A DNA stretch of 41,337 bases from assembly GCA_023394615.1 (NCBI GenBank), contig JAEXAI010000011.1, positions 1-41,337 on the forward strand, read 5' to 3'. A program made the position numbers and the translations under genes. This document shows, piece by piece, positions 10,601 to 16,988 of the stretch. The notes beneath the pieces were generated by a model. That model was not told the origin of the DNA. It was given only the letters and a program-made list of their open reading frames with translations, and made no database searches. Numbering within the stretch: position 1 is the first letter of the stretch; every line of letters begins with the position of its first letter. Source of the DNA: Actinomycetes bacterium. GTDB taxonomy: Bacteria > Actinomycetota > Coriobacteriia > Coriobacteriales > Eggerthellaceae.

Positions 10601-12786
10601 TGAACAGTGACGTTTTCTGCAATGAGCTGGGCATTCGGTTCGCCTGCGTAGATGCCGGTTCTAAGTCCGACGTTATTGTCGACACTGGTTCCACCGACAA
10701 GGCACCCATCAAGAGTCAGGTTCTTCAACGTAAGAGAAGCACCGGACGTTACCTTTATCAACCGGTAAGCGTTCGAGTAACTGGTACCGTCGGGCTTCTT
10801 CGATGCGGGGTGAATGGACGTCGCGCTCTCGCCCTCTCCGATGAATGTGAGGCTCTTGTCAATCGTCAGCGCAACGCACTCTTCATTGGCCGTGTCCACT
10901 GAGGGCCATGCAAGCGTGTATGCACCCGAGGAGATATGAATCGTATCACCTGCGGAAGCGGCAGTGACGGCTTCAGGGATGGTCTTGAACGGTGCGGCAG
11001 CCGTACCGGTGCCGCCATCTGCGGCCGTTTCGTCCACGTACCAATCGCCCGGAGTACCAAAGTTCGCGGCTATCGTATGCGCGGCCGTGACATTCGTGAA
11101 CGTATATGGGTTTGCAAGCGCAGTCGTGCCGTCAACCGTAAAACTCCTGAATGCATTTCCCTCTGCTGTCGCCGTTGCGGTAAAGGCCTGGCTTTCGCCG
11201 GAGGGAACCACTACGGTCCCTGCGGGAGATATCGTCCCACCTTCGCCAGCACTCGAGGTTATCTCGAAAAACGTCCCGACCCCCGAAAGCGAGCCGCTTT
11301 CTTCCCTGATAATCGTCGCGGACGAATCTGCCCTTGTAAGAGCACTGCTGTTGGTGCCGGTTAGGGTACCGCCGATTTCAAAGGTGATACCCGAAGGAAC
11401 GCTCAACGTGGACTTATCAAGCGACCATGTTTTGCCTGAAGGCACAGTGACGCCCGTAGTCTCAGCCGTCCCGTTCGCGTTCCATTGGCTTGCCGCTATG
11501 AGGGTCGTACCCTTCACCAACACGGCGCCCGCAATGCCGGATCCCACGTAGCTCTGACCAGCAGGGAGCGACACGCCCGTGCCCGAAACGCTTACTGCTG
11601 CCGTACCGAGGATTGCACCAACGTCGGTCGTGCCGATGTCGCCCTGCCCGAGGTTGAAAGAGGCGATGGTTCCGCCGGTCACGTTGATATCCGCCGTCTG
11701 CATGTATCCGCGATTAATCCCGCACACTGCCTCGGTCGTGCTGGTGATGCTGCCACCGGAGATGTTCAAGGTACCGGATTGCGTGTAGCCGTTCGAGCCG
11801 CTGGCAAAGGCGTTCACCATGGTGCCGCCAGAGATGTTGGTCGTTGCCGTCGTGACCACACCGTATCCCTGCGGTCCACCATAGACCGCACCGCTGATTG
11901 TGCCACCCGCAACCGTAACGTTTGCGACGTTGGTCACGTTATTGAGACTGTAGGTTGCAGGATTGGGCTTGTCAGCCACAATACTTCCCTTCGCAATCCA
12001 CGCGTTCACTGCATTCGCATACTGTCCAATGGCCTCAAACGTGCCGACGCTATCGGTGGTCGAGCCGCCGCCGAAGATGTTGGCGACCGTGCCGCTCGTC
12101 AGCGTGACGGACGTGCTCGCAACAGAGGCATCTTTCGAACCGCCGAAGATGTTGGCATCGGTGCCGCTATAGGTGATAGAACCAGCTTCATAGCCAGTTC
12201 CAGCTCTCCACGCGATGTCAATGCCAGCCGTCGCGTTCTGCGTAATGGTGATGGGCACGCCGTTGGCGTAGATGTTCACACCGTCCACAGTCACAGGAAC
12301 CGCACTCGCAACACCCAGCGTCTGCACCGCTGGCTCATTCGCCTGAGCCTGTGTGCTCACCTGTTCATTCGAAGCGGCCTTCGCCGGAGTCGCCTCTTGC
12401 GCGGATGCCGCAAACGAAGCTTCAATCGTGTGATTTGCACGCACGTCCTTAAACGTGTAGGCCGACCGCGCGCCCACGCTTACGCCGTCTACGATCACGT
12501 CCGCAACCGAGTAATCGGCATCGGCCGCGATGGCGAACGCCTGGCTCGCTCCGGCTGCCACGTTCACGTCACCGGTAGGGCTTATCGTGCCGCCCGTGCC
12601 AGCTGTAACCGTGATGGCATACGTCGTTTGCACGCTGCTTTCCCCGGCAAACGCCGTTATGGGCGTAATCGGCGTGAACGCCAACACCAAAAGTACCGAG
12701 ACGAGGGTACGAAAGGCTTTCGACACCCGACCCTTCATCTCTTTTCTTGCCTTGCGGTTCGTGACCTTTGCATTCAACGTGTTCAT
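1639..12786 (-). CDS. Giant secreted beta-helix/Ig-repeat surface protein
   Basis: 3715 aa from ATG 12786, chosen because GGGAGG lies five bases upstream; an ATG 13 codons earlier has no such site. Residues 1-47 are a long signal peptide (basic n-region, then VLLVLAF, cut after AFA). In order: a divergent InlB-type repeat (about 54-125); Gly-rich beta-helix repeats with GG-T-I motifs (165-430); a second InlB-type repeat (about 508-577); right-handed beta-helix segments (580-1230); three Ig-like domains with YQWY (about 1425-1715); more beta-helix opening with a YVNNAIGDDTTGNGTSKYPY-type start (1843). Three copies of a module beginning K-WQPS or YLWEP, then GTW and Y-tnl-AL-A, follow at about 2420, 3088 and 3384, then a last Ig-like domain (3550-3650). 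The C-terminus is one TM helix with a basic tail; no LPXTG-type motif is visible. Probably an adhesin or glycan-contacting protein; ligand unknown. Confidence 0.9.
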   Translation of the reverse strand: MNTLNAKVTNRKARKEMKGRVSKAFRTLVSVLLVLAFTPITPITAFAGESSVQTTYAITVTAGTGGTISPTGDVNVAAGASQAFAIAADADYSVADVIVDGVSVGARSAYTFKDVRANHTIEASFAASAQEATPAKAASNEQVSTQAQANEPAVQTLGVASAVPVTVDGVNIYANGVPITITQNATAGIDIAWRAGTGYEAGSITYSGTDANIFGGSKDASVASTSVTLTSGTVANIFGGGSTTDSVGTFEAIGQYANAVNAWIAKGSIVADKPNPATYSLNNVTNVANVTVAGGTISGAVYGGPQGYGVVTTATTNISGGTMVNAFASGSNGYTQSGTLNISGGSITSTTEAVCGINRGYMQTADINVTGGTIASFNLGQGDIGTTDVGAILGTAAVSVSGTGVSLPAGQSYVGSGIAGAVLVKGTTLIAASQWNANGTAETTGVTVPSGKTWSLDKSTLSVPSGITFEIGGTLTGTNSSALTRADSSATIIREESGSLSGVGTFFEITSSAGEGGTISPAGTVVVPSGESQAFTATATAEGNAFRSFTVDGTTALANPYTFTNVTAAHTIAANFGTPGDWYVDETAADGGTGTAAAPFKTIPEAVTAASAGDTIHISSGAYTLAWPSVDTANEECVALTIDKSLTFIGEGESATSIHPASKKPDGTSYSNAYRLIKVTSGASLTLKNLTLDGCLVGGTSVDNNVGLRTGIYAGEPNAQLIAENVTVQNTIYNGNNGDAIIIGGANTNSSLTNVTLSNFRNAVRIRTDSALVGDQNKSTVTINGIYIDGGNTLIPTTLTNGICLFNDFATTEIDVDVQHAYITNNSYNTSEWQGVGIAIWGDGGPTNLKVGNSYIANCAVGCEYQQSGERTTYDTNEFTNVAFKNCSEGIKANDMSTDGSTFKVDTCTFDTYSEWAILNNTSAGGLVKIIDNSVASNMGNRFKTIVSGLNNVGTTSQTFQTSGTGFSETYTFDADQAVNAGETLLIDAYSAITVPAGKTLTNNGKITVGYESSLTVNGGYAGSGVVELKTGSSFTNNSGTDITVTHNGVNQTVASGSTFSTVIKLNHGGVWSEYETLDAAILAAADGDTVYLSDDVATASTITLNKSITIKGNGKTLYCADSTVPVLSVSATGVTLDGIVFAGGSNALSVASGGTAKVRHCDFSDSLLNSKYNPAITDGSNPCDAMYCYWGTSTPGTNVTKDPYYTDAAMTTLSGGLGSESDNIFKNYSETMTAEQVATAVQYLQTASQATKDEIAGNPAEMTKILSLAEKYNINNSSIGDTTVTEAGTVSTDLGSVAADGAVLSVPIVDGATSNAQLVITKNDAPGVLPFASQKVFAYDFHLNIVSKNTTTQVETITYDVQPTAPIKITMNVPSGIDADNVILALYHSGSATEVLTVGNGITLSGDKTQMSFVMSKFSTVLVGEGNDIEITTEPVDTNVVYGNGATLSVAAISNGGNALSYQWYQTFDRTAAGIELTGETGTVLSISAESLQPNTIYYYYCRVSNLSGANVVASDHAAVTVMENQALAITTQPKDSSFESGTTPAALTVEATATPTAAITYQWYVDGSAVSGATDSSFNPKDVSNGQHSCYVAVSANDVTVNSNTVTITKYVPGTIVIDPATPADTFVKVGNPNSKTLQVNAKINGSTDGLTYQWYACFDSSKRGSSAVSGATNATFNIPTDLLKDTDYYYYCAVSKNGVGGVDSRVAKVKVVGSVVPNVALASDSTVNTMHPFGAADTHTDSDTVTVTTTSGDPAWTYAASNFTLSSSATDKSQFIDGLSITGISDTGFPDTGTITVQATKAVTATSAELWFTYHDGEGISHDVHVGTIAINNKIDPESTFYVNNAIGDDTTGNGTSKYPYKTLEKASTAVKAVSGYPGGSYKIVLQAAEATYEHVGGKGFSLPNATTLEISNGAKISEKGYLTIPGSSRIDALSGAAISLDSTNVVASGWVRVYKGAKASRAGTLFIGDAESNAAYEFAATSSDKDYAGIMSQTVDGVSAYRTLINLNGDFSITKSQTFEPGDRLFAEGSADDYANVIVKEGVTLSFAKDVNARAQFSIDHADVTLDGAIHAYSVDDRGEWSGQVTIWGNGTLDVTSKGSIQLSADNIAEGAMVPTIENYGTLKYVDKKNLNFQGQLNNYPGSSIYENDAQILGSTNAALSQLTAGKLAITNATKAAGPFGYALENDGDTFGNFNVTGTMGLAEDEVFYVSTGATVNIANGGAFNVASGSIIDNSGTVNVHGALSTAATTALTSAGAYKVFQDGTLAVGAMNLIDSAGIVQVSGSLGAPDNYVQFSENPVEGETSGTSLYVPASSIMTIAKPNITAGTFANKFLIGSNDEVTVDGKLVVNNGTAVVNRGSMLVNGTLSVDGANSILQGYSYSGAPSDNAFISFGSNANVSLTNGGTATGLVADKVAGKNYKWQPSASGFGGTWAERIAINTTTNVEYTNLQYALDQAADEQVIKMLVDYTLPDDGTTANDLTVPEKKTLEVPKNLTLTVGANKTFTVDNGATLTVNGTLDVAGSYELAVASTNPALAAATISGFGDVKAEEGSRFTGNATATPWVMEIEGSPYIFAGGTPLTITKNTAEDAGNYGCVATYKDFNGNDVIIATTTEITAPVSFYGGLNGAYLGHGTSITVKSGIVGNTYGGGFGKAYVASANVEIVGTTSEKPTLGKVLAGGQAKASDTSNVVEIASVHIEYANVQVASAGAGTNGSVGESTLTIGDGATVDEVSGSGDTNSTVNSATINIGGDANQASPSNVKKLFGANRGTALNVTMNISKYNGTIGESSLGAATSSKDTTGKITNSVTYAVADGNTTLGPLYYGKNDSLAEAKTITVTGATLIAVTGTEDYTDSEKNYQANGANKSVVVENGTTLVIGTGAVLYVKEFFEGGVNTRNAMAIHGTLRVVDTMAINNGIYAYVDVYDDGQLQVGVKNPVNYINGTGGMLMVDTPATAATNYVSIARNTANSGTFLQIPAGNSATISAPNSLITGYENYFGIGVDDYVLVDGTLNMGANTINRGQINVHSSGKINVNKDSSLIGLADTEGAPTKLAVVSFRENATITGEGTAPGLLGEGAASVSGKNFKWQPSTLAGASLTDGTWIQAKIVNENTGLLYTNLTAALSAATSGQSLRLLDNYALDPVLDATATIPEGVTLKTYDTILEDSTLFTLTTITGQNAEMPLAVKGTIMVKETSQLKNVSADDSMVHEGSYDFYPTAKLIVDGHEYIGTGGSVVVTAAQGATQPFISVYEVPVAGQTSTMRVWVHSRVTLAISGTNCPSGTFQGKFYLGENDFIVVDDGGTLLVGSNMTFVNRGVVSMWGGSTLQIDGSFVGYCDKETASTGIPGLLTVGDDKGGKGATVTINGTAPGLESGSGQNGIYLWEPDNRTQTSFSGTWKSAVVFNGDSGNFYATIAEAIKMAAAGDELLMVKPVTLTEDLVIDKSLTFTSGSATNGITVSNGATLSVASGAAVDLSKVPLTIDAGAKLAIGKNATLAYSGATLSANGAIENEGTLQNGGTMVLNGTFTNKGSYVQTKDGTLSPQLTITEQPQNLSLVKGSSGGVLSVVGSVVWANDDGYTYQWQKNTGTEANPVWTDIEGATNYEYAVPTDAEGTFQYRCIVTAEGASSATSNAATVTVKAASTNNTSATTGKTTASGGSTKSAVTADGHWDAMLFASLVCLVAASALLIAVCALRRKGHANETKSASRKQ

Positions 12787-12825
12787 TTTTGCCTCCCAAA
12801 ACATCCCCCGACGCGTTTTGGACAC

Positions 12826-12831
12826 TTTATA
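12826..12831 (-). promoter_or_regulatory. Candidate -10 of the giant surface-protein gene
   Basis: On the minus strand TATAAA lies about 40 bases before the ATG at 12786, which would give a leader of roughly 30 nt. No good -35 is seen at 17 bp, so an activator may be needed. Confidence 0.35.
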
Positions 12832-12889
12832 CAGAAAGAACGATGATGCTTGCTTAACTTGACGTGATTGTTGTATTTGCCCTCGATTA

Positions 12890-13051
12890 GATGCCTCTGA
12901 CGAACGTCATGTGATGCATATCGACCACATATGGCACAGCGCTCTTAGTTATGAGAGGCATTTGGTGCCAATTCTAAAAGCAAAATACGCACCGCAACGC
13001 AAATGAACGTAAAACGTCGTTTTCCCGTCGTGATTCGTCACCAGAATCACG
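12890..13051. promoter_or_regulatory. Dyad-rich region upstream of the giant gene
   Basis: ATGCCTCT (12890-12897) and AGAGGCAT (12954-12961) form an 8-bp inverted pair flanking CATATCGACCACATATG, itself a partial dyad. Further up, CGTGATTC (13029-13036) and GAATCACG (13044-13051) form a perfect 8-bp pair with a 7-base loop. They may be operator sites for the surface-protein gene. No terminator-like T-run follows them. I see no credible gene between 12787 and 13913. Confidence 0.4.
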
Positions 13052-13208
13052 CGTGAAACACAGTGAACGGTTGCGTTTCGAAATATTGTCCATTATTGCT
13101 ATTGGAGATTATTTCGCTCGTTTATCTTCTGTTTCTGACCTTGTTTCGATATTGGTGCTTTCGGGAAGCCGCATGACTGTATCCCTGTGCTGGCGTATCA
13201 ACCTGTCC

Positions 13209-13460
13209 GCACAGGTGCCGTCATGCTTGTTTTCGCTGCCTGTTGCCTTTTTGCGATTTCAAAACAGGAAAACGGCGAGTAAGCGAAGCATAGTACGACG
13301 TAGCAGCATATAAGTCTCTCTAAATCAGTTGAAATCAGGAAAATAAGGAACCTGTCCAGCATAACCGCAGTTCACAGGGACCCCCTCAAACGGACGGAAA
13401 TCGGGCTCGTACTTTACTTCGTTTGCTCGCCGTTTTCCTGTTTCCAAATCGGAAAATGCC
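13209..13460. repeat. Inverted-repeat element, copy B
   Basis: Arms at 13245-13298 and 13407-13460 match at 45 of 54 positions when one is reverse-complemented (core CAGGAAAACGGCGAG). The 35-bp block before the left arm (13209-13243, GCACAGG...GTTTTCGCTGCCTGT) matches 22004-22038 at 28 of 35 positions, all differences being transitions. The interior motif CATAACCGCAGTTCA spans 13360-13374. The left arm is also close to the right arm of the copy ending at 22339, so both belong to one family. Confidence 0.7.
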
Positions 13461-13470
13461 CTGAGGCGGC

Positions 13471-13565
13471 GGGCGCGAAGGCGATTGGAGCCCCAAGATA
13501 GCAGTCGCGCAGGCGATTGGATACCCTGAGACGGCGGGCGCGCAGGCGATTGGAGCACCTAAGCC
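13471..13565. repeat. Three tandem units of 32-33 bp
   Basis: AGGCGATTGG recurs at 13479, 13511 and 13544 within units GCGCRMAGGCGATTGGA and variable tails. The array directly abuts the right arm of the inverted-repeat element. A period of 32 then 33 bp does not preserve a reading frame, so coding is unlikely. Confidence 0.65.
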
Positions 13566-13607
13566 CCTGGAACGCATCTTGTAGCTTGAGGAAAATGCCC
13601 CAAGGCG

Positions 13608-13730
13608 CATGAAAGGCATCTCGAGGCCGTGGGGCGCATCGCATATCCCATGAAAGGCATCTCGAGGCCGTGGGGCGCATCGCAGATTCCATGAAAGGCA
13701 TCTCGAGGCCGTGGGGCGCGTCGCAGATTC
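13608..13730. repeat. Three tandem 41-bp repeats
   Basis: CATGAAAGGCATCTCGAGG starts at 13608, 13649 and 13690. The three units are almost identical, differing mainly in CATATCC versus CAGATTC and one CGC/CGT change. A 41-bp period shifts the frame at each unit, which argues against a protein. It lies about 180 bp before fhaA, in the likely promoter region of that operon. Confidence 0.8.
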
Positions 13731-13913
13731 CGCGATAAGCAACTCGTAGCCCATTACACCTCCAATACCTCCAATTGCACCGAAACTGCAGCAACCGCAA
13801 CCTTACGCTTTCATGGCTTTTAGGTTAAAGAGTCCCCAAGCGCCTTTATTTGTGGCAAGATTTAGCTAGAGAATACTGCGCACGATCGCACAACGATGTA
13901 TTAGAGGAGAGTC

Positions 13914-15230
13914 ATGGGCTTTTTCTCACGATTTGAGAATCACATGGAAGACGGGCTTGAGGGCGCGGCGGACAAGATGTTCGACGCCCCCATATCGCCT
14001 GTGCAAATATCAAAGAAGGCCGAAAAGGCTATGCGCCGCGAAAAAATGGTCGGAGCCGGCAAGCAGTACGCGCCGACGCTCTACACCATTTTGGTGAACG
14101 CCGACGACGACCAGCGCCTCTTCGGTTACTACCCCACCTTGGCGGGTGAAACCGAAACGTATCTGGCGGCACGAGCATCCGATGAAGGCTACCTGATGGA
14201 TGGCCAACCCTTGGTGCGATTCATCGTCGACGACGATTTGAAGCGCGGCAAGTTCGAAGTCATCGCCGAGTTGGTATCCGCGCCCATCATCGCGCAGCTT
14301 CGCCAAGAGGAAATGCAGCGCTACGGAATCGCCCCGAAACAGCAAGCCAGAAGCGCTGGGCACGGTCAGCCACCCCGCCAACAATACGCGGGCCAAGGCA
14401 GAGCGCCACAACAAGCGCGCCAGCAGGCACCACAAAGCCGCAACTATGCGCCCATGCAATCCGCACCGGCAGCGGCGGCATACGCCAGCCATCCGCGAGG
14501 CGCGCAAAACAAGCAGCAACTACCTTATGTTCCCGAAGACCAAATCGACCGCTCCATCGATTACGGCGAATACACGTTCGACAGCCAGGATTTCGACGAC
14601 TACAAAGAAAACGGGCCGTCCGGGTATCAGCCTTCCACAGTGGCGCAACCGGCAAGTGGCAATCCCGCTACGCGCTCAGCAGCCGGAAATCCCATGGCGC
14701 GCCCCATCGATCAGGTATATGCTGAGAACATAGCCTCCCATGAAAACGATATGTCCGGCTTGGATGTGGATACGTTCGATCCTTACACCGACGATTCCGA
14801 ATCGGTGCCCAACGCCTCGCAATACGGCAACAGAAACGCTGGAATGGCCGCAGCCAACGATTTCGACATCCCGCGCCAAGCACCGGCCACCACCGTGTTC
14901 GCAGCCGGTGCTGCAGAAGCGTCCCCCATGCCCAACCAGTCATTCGTGCGCGCCCGTTTGGTCGACGCGCAAACGAACCAGGCAATTGACCTGGCGTCAA
15001 ACAGGCTCATCATGGGGCGCAGCAGTTCCAGCGACATCGTGCTCGATGACATAAACGCCAGCCGCAACCATGCCGAGCTTCGATTCGAGCCGCAGGGTGT
15101 TTGGAGCATCACCGATTTGGGTTCCACAAACGGAACCCTGGTGAACGGGCAACGCATCACGTCATGCACGCTTTCAAACGGTGACCGTATTTCCGTGGGC
15201 ATGATTAACTTCATCTTCACGCAGGATTAA
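13914..15230 (+). CDS. fhaA: FhaA-like protein: DUF3662 plus C-terminal FHA domain
   Basis: 438 aa, ATG with AGAGGAGA just upstream. Residues 1-125 are the DUF3662 domain typical of actinobacterial FhaA (MGFFSRFENHMEDGLEGAAD, then the VNADDDQRLFGYY region). Residues about 135-330 form a Gln/Pro/Ala-rich, probably disordered linker. Residues about 350-438 are an FHA domain with GRS (near 369), SRNHAEL and DLGSTNGTLVNG, the phosphothreonine-binding signature. In mycobacteria FhaA is a cytoplasmic adaptor that binds phosphorylated wall-synthesis partners of PknB; the same job is inferred here. First gene of the operon, 121 bp before the next FHA gene. Confidence 0.93.
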   Translation: MGFFSRFENHMEDGLEGAADKMFDAPISPVQISKKAEKAMRREKMVGAGKQYAPTLYTILVNADDDQRLFGYYPTLAGETETYLAARASDEGYLMDGQPLVRFIVDDDLKRGKFEVIAELVSAPIIAQLRQEEMQRYGIAPKQQARSAGHGQPPRQQYAGQGRAPQQARQQAPQSRNYAPMQSAPAAAAYASHPRGAQNKQQLPYVPEDQIDRSIDYGEYTFDSQDFDDYKENGPSGYQPSTVAQPASGNPATRSAAGNPMARPIDQVYAENIASHENDMSGLDVDTFDPYTDDSESVPNASQYGNRNAGMAAANDFDIPRQAPATTVFAAGAAEASPMPNQSFVRARLVDAQTNQAIDLASNRLIMGRSSSSDIVLDDINASRNHAELRFEPQGVWSITDLGSTNGTLVNGQRITSCTLSNGDRISVGMINFIFTQD

Positions 15231-15351
15231 GCATGCACTCTGGCATTCTCACGCACAAGCCCGGTCAGGCGCACGAATTCGATTGGATGCACAAGCCCGG
15301 TTCCGTTGACGTGAATCTTCGCCCGGCGCAGAGTCGAAAAGGAAGATTCGC

Positions 15352-15765
15352 ATGATAGACGTCACATTGCTCATAGCGCGGCTTTTGTTCGTGGTACTGC
15401 TCTACCTTTTCCTGTTCGCTATCATGAAAACGGGCATTGGCCTGGTCAAAGGACAGCGCAAAAAGGAACGTTCGTGGACGATAGCCGTCGAACGCGGCCC
15501 TAAAGAGTTGCGCGGCGTGCAGATTGCCGTACACGGGCCCGTTATCGTAGGACGAAACCCCGGAGCCGACATCGTAATCGGTGCTGGATATGTGTCGGGA
15601 CGCCATGCTCGCTTTACGCTCATGGGCCAGAATCTTTTCGTAGAAGACTTGGGTTCCACAAACGGAACAGCGGTGAACGGCGAGCGCATTTTCGAGCCGA
15701 CGCCGCTGCGCAATAAAGACGTGGTCGCAATCGGCGACGTCAGCATCAGAGTAAGGTTCGCATAA
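15352..15765 (+). CDS. fhaB: Small membrane-anchored FHA protein (FhaB-like)
   Basis: 137 aa, ATG with AAAGGAAG upstream. Residues 4-28 are a single N-terminal membrane helix, followed by a basic stretch and a C-terminal FHA domain (VGRNPGADI, SGRHARF, DLGSTNGTAVNG). This matches FhaB/FipA of actinobacteria in length, layout and position between fhaA and pstP. It should sit on the inner face of the membrane and read threonine phosphorylation by the operon's kinase. The stop TAA shares one base with the ATG of the phosphatase gene (TAATG), so translation is probably coupled. The 121-bp gap before it contains a 13-bp direct repeat, GCACAAGCCCGGT, and nothing else I can name. Confidence 0.92.
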   Translation: MIDVTLLIARLLFVVLLYLFLFAIMKTGIGLVKGQRKKERSWTIAVERGPKELRGVQIAVHGPVIVGRNPGADIVIGAGYVSGRHARFTLMGQNLFVEDLGSTNGTAVNGERIFEPTPLRNKDVVAIGDVSIRVRFA

Positions 15766-16988
15766 TGGCAGCGCGCACAAGCGGATCATCCGCACGCAAG
15801 ATGCCCGCCGTGCTGTTCGGCAGCCGCACTGATGTGGGCTGCGTGCGCGATCACAACGAGGACAGTCTCATTGTGGCCCCGCCGCTGTTCGCCGTGGCAG
15901 ATGGCATGGGTGGACACGCCGCTGGCGAAGTGGCATCTGAGGTTGCTGTAAACACGCTGGCCAGAACCGCGCCCGACCGTCCCGACACCGAAGGGCTGTG
16001 CCACGCGGTCATCGCGTCGAACCGCGCCGTCATTGAAGCGGCCACCGAAAAGGGCCGCGAAGGCATGGGCTGCACCCTGACCGCTGCCATACTGGAAAAG
16101 GAGCGCCTTGCCATAGCGCAAGTGGGCGACAGCAGAGCTTACCTGCTGCATCAGGGGCGTATGCAACAGCTGACTCGCGACCACAGCCTGATGGAAGAAA
16201 TGATAGAAGCCGGCGAGCTGACTCCCGAAGAAGCACGCGTACATCCTCAGCGATCGGTCATCACCCGTGCCTTGGGCAGCGACCCGAACATGCAGCCCGA
16301 CTTATACGAGTTAAACGTCTCCGCAGGTGACCGACTGATTTTGTGCTCAGACGGACTTTCCACCATGCTGGAAGACCCAGAGATAGAGTCCATCGCAAAA
16401 AAAACGCGCGACCCTCAGCGATGTGCAAGCGTGCTGGTGAACGAGGCAATCGCCGCTGGCGGCTACGATAACGTGACGGTCATCGTGCTTGACGTGGTCG
16501 GCAACGCGGAAAAACGCGAGCGAAAGACGCGACGGAAAGGCCGCATATGGGCAGTCGTTCTGGTAATCGCGCTTCTGAGCGCCGTCGCAGGCGTATGTTA
16601 TGCAGGATACGCATATTCCCAGCATACAGCCTATTTGGCAGATGTTGATGGTAAAGTAGCCGTGTATCAAGGCACCCCCGACACCGTATTGGGCTTGCCG
16701 CTTTCGCACTTGGACCGCATCACCGACATCAACGTGAGCGATTTGGAGCCGGGCACGGCAAACCGTTTGCAGCAGGGAACCATCCGCGTTGACGATATGG
16801 ATGCTGCCAACGACTTGGTGGACACCTACCAGCAAAATATCGACAGCTCGAAGAAAACAACTACGAGCAGCAGTGCCTCGGGTAACACCACGAACGGCAG
16901 CACCACGAACGGCAGCACCTCAAGTAGCAACACCAACTCAGGCACTACCACAACCACCACTGCAGCCTCTACGGGGGCATCTGCATGA
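15765..16988 (+). CDS. pstP: PP2C-type Ser/Thr protein phosphatase (PstP)
   Basis: 407 aa. The N-terminal 245 residues carry PP2C metal and catalytic motifs: DVGCVRDHNEDS, VADGMGGHAAGE, GCTLTAA, VGDSRAYLL, RDHS, LILCSDGL and GGYDNVTVIVLD. One membrane helix lies at about 260-282, followed by an outer segment ending in a Ser/Thr/Asn-rich tail (residues about 365-407), encoded partly by repeated ACCACGAACGGCAGC. The enzyme would dephosphorylate the kinase and its substrates and so reset the pathway. It overlaps fhaB by one base and the next gene by four (ATGA). The tail could be an extracellular spacer; nothing shows that it binds a ligand. Confidence 0.95.
   Translation: MAARTSGSSARKMPAVLFGSRTDVGCVRDHNEDSLIVAPPLFAVADGMGGHAAGEVASEVAVNTLARTAPDRPDTEGLCHAVIASNRAVIEAATEKGREGMGCTLTAAILEKERLAIAQVGDSRAYLLHQGRMQQLTRDHSLMEEMIEAGELTPEEARVHPQRSVITRALGSDPNMQPDLYELNVSAGDRLILCSDGLSTMLEDPEIESIAKKTRDPQRCASVLVNEAIAAGGYDNVTVIVLDVVGNAEKRERKTRRKGRIWAVVLVIALLSAVAGVCYAGYAYSQHTAYLADVDGKVAVYQGTPDTVLGLPLSHLDRITDINVSDLEPGTANRLQQGTIRVDDMDAANDLVDTYQQNIDSSKKTTTSSSASGNTTNGSTTNGSTSSSNTNSGTTTTTTAASTGASA

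Noticed and set aside
11485..12846. 453-codon open frame on plus opposite the giant gene
   Set aside because: It lies antisense to a signal-peptide-bearing protein with clear domains; its translation is Arg/His-rich with no family resemblance.
13053..13800. Several open frames of 77-128 codons in the gap before fhaA
   Set aside because: They run through repeats whose period is not a multiple of three and through the inverted-repeat element; no ribosome sites or family features.
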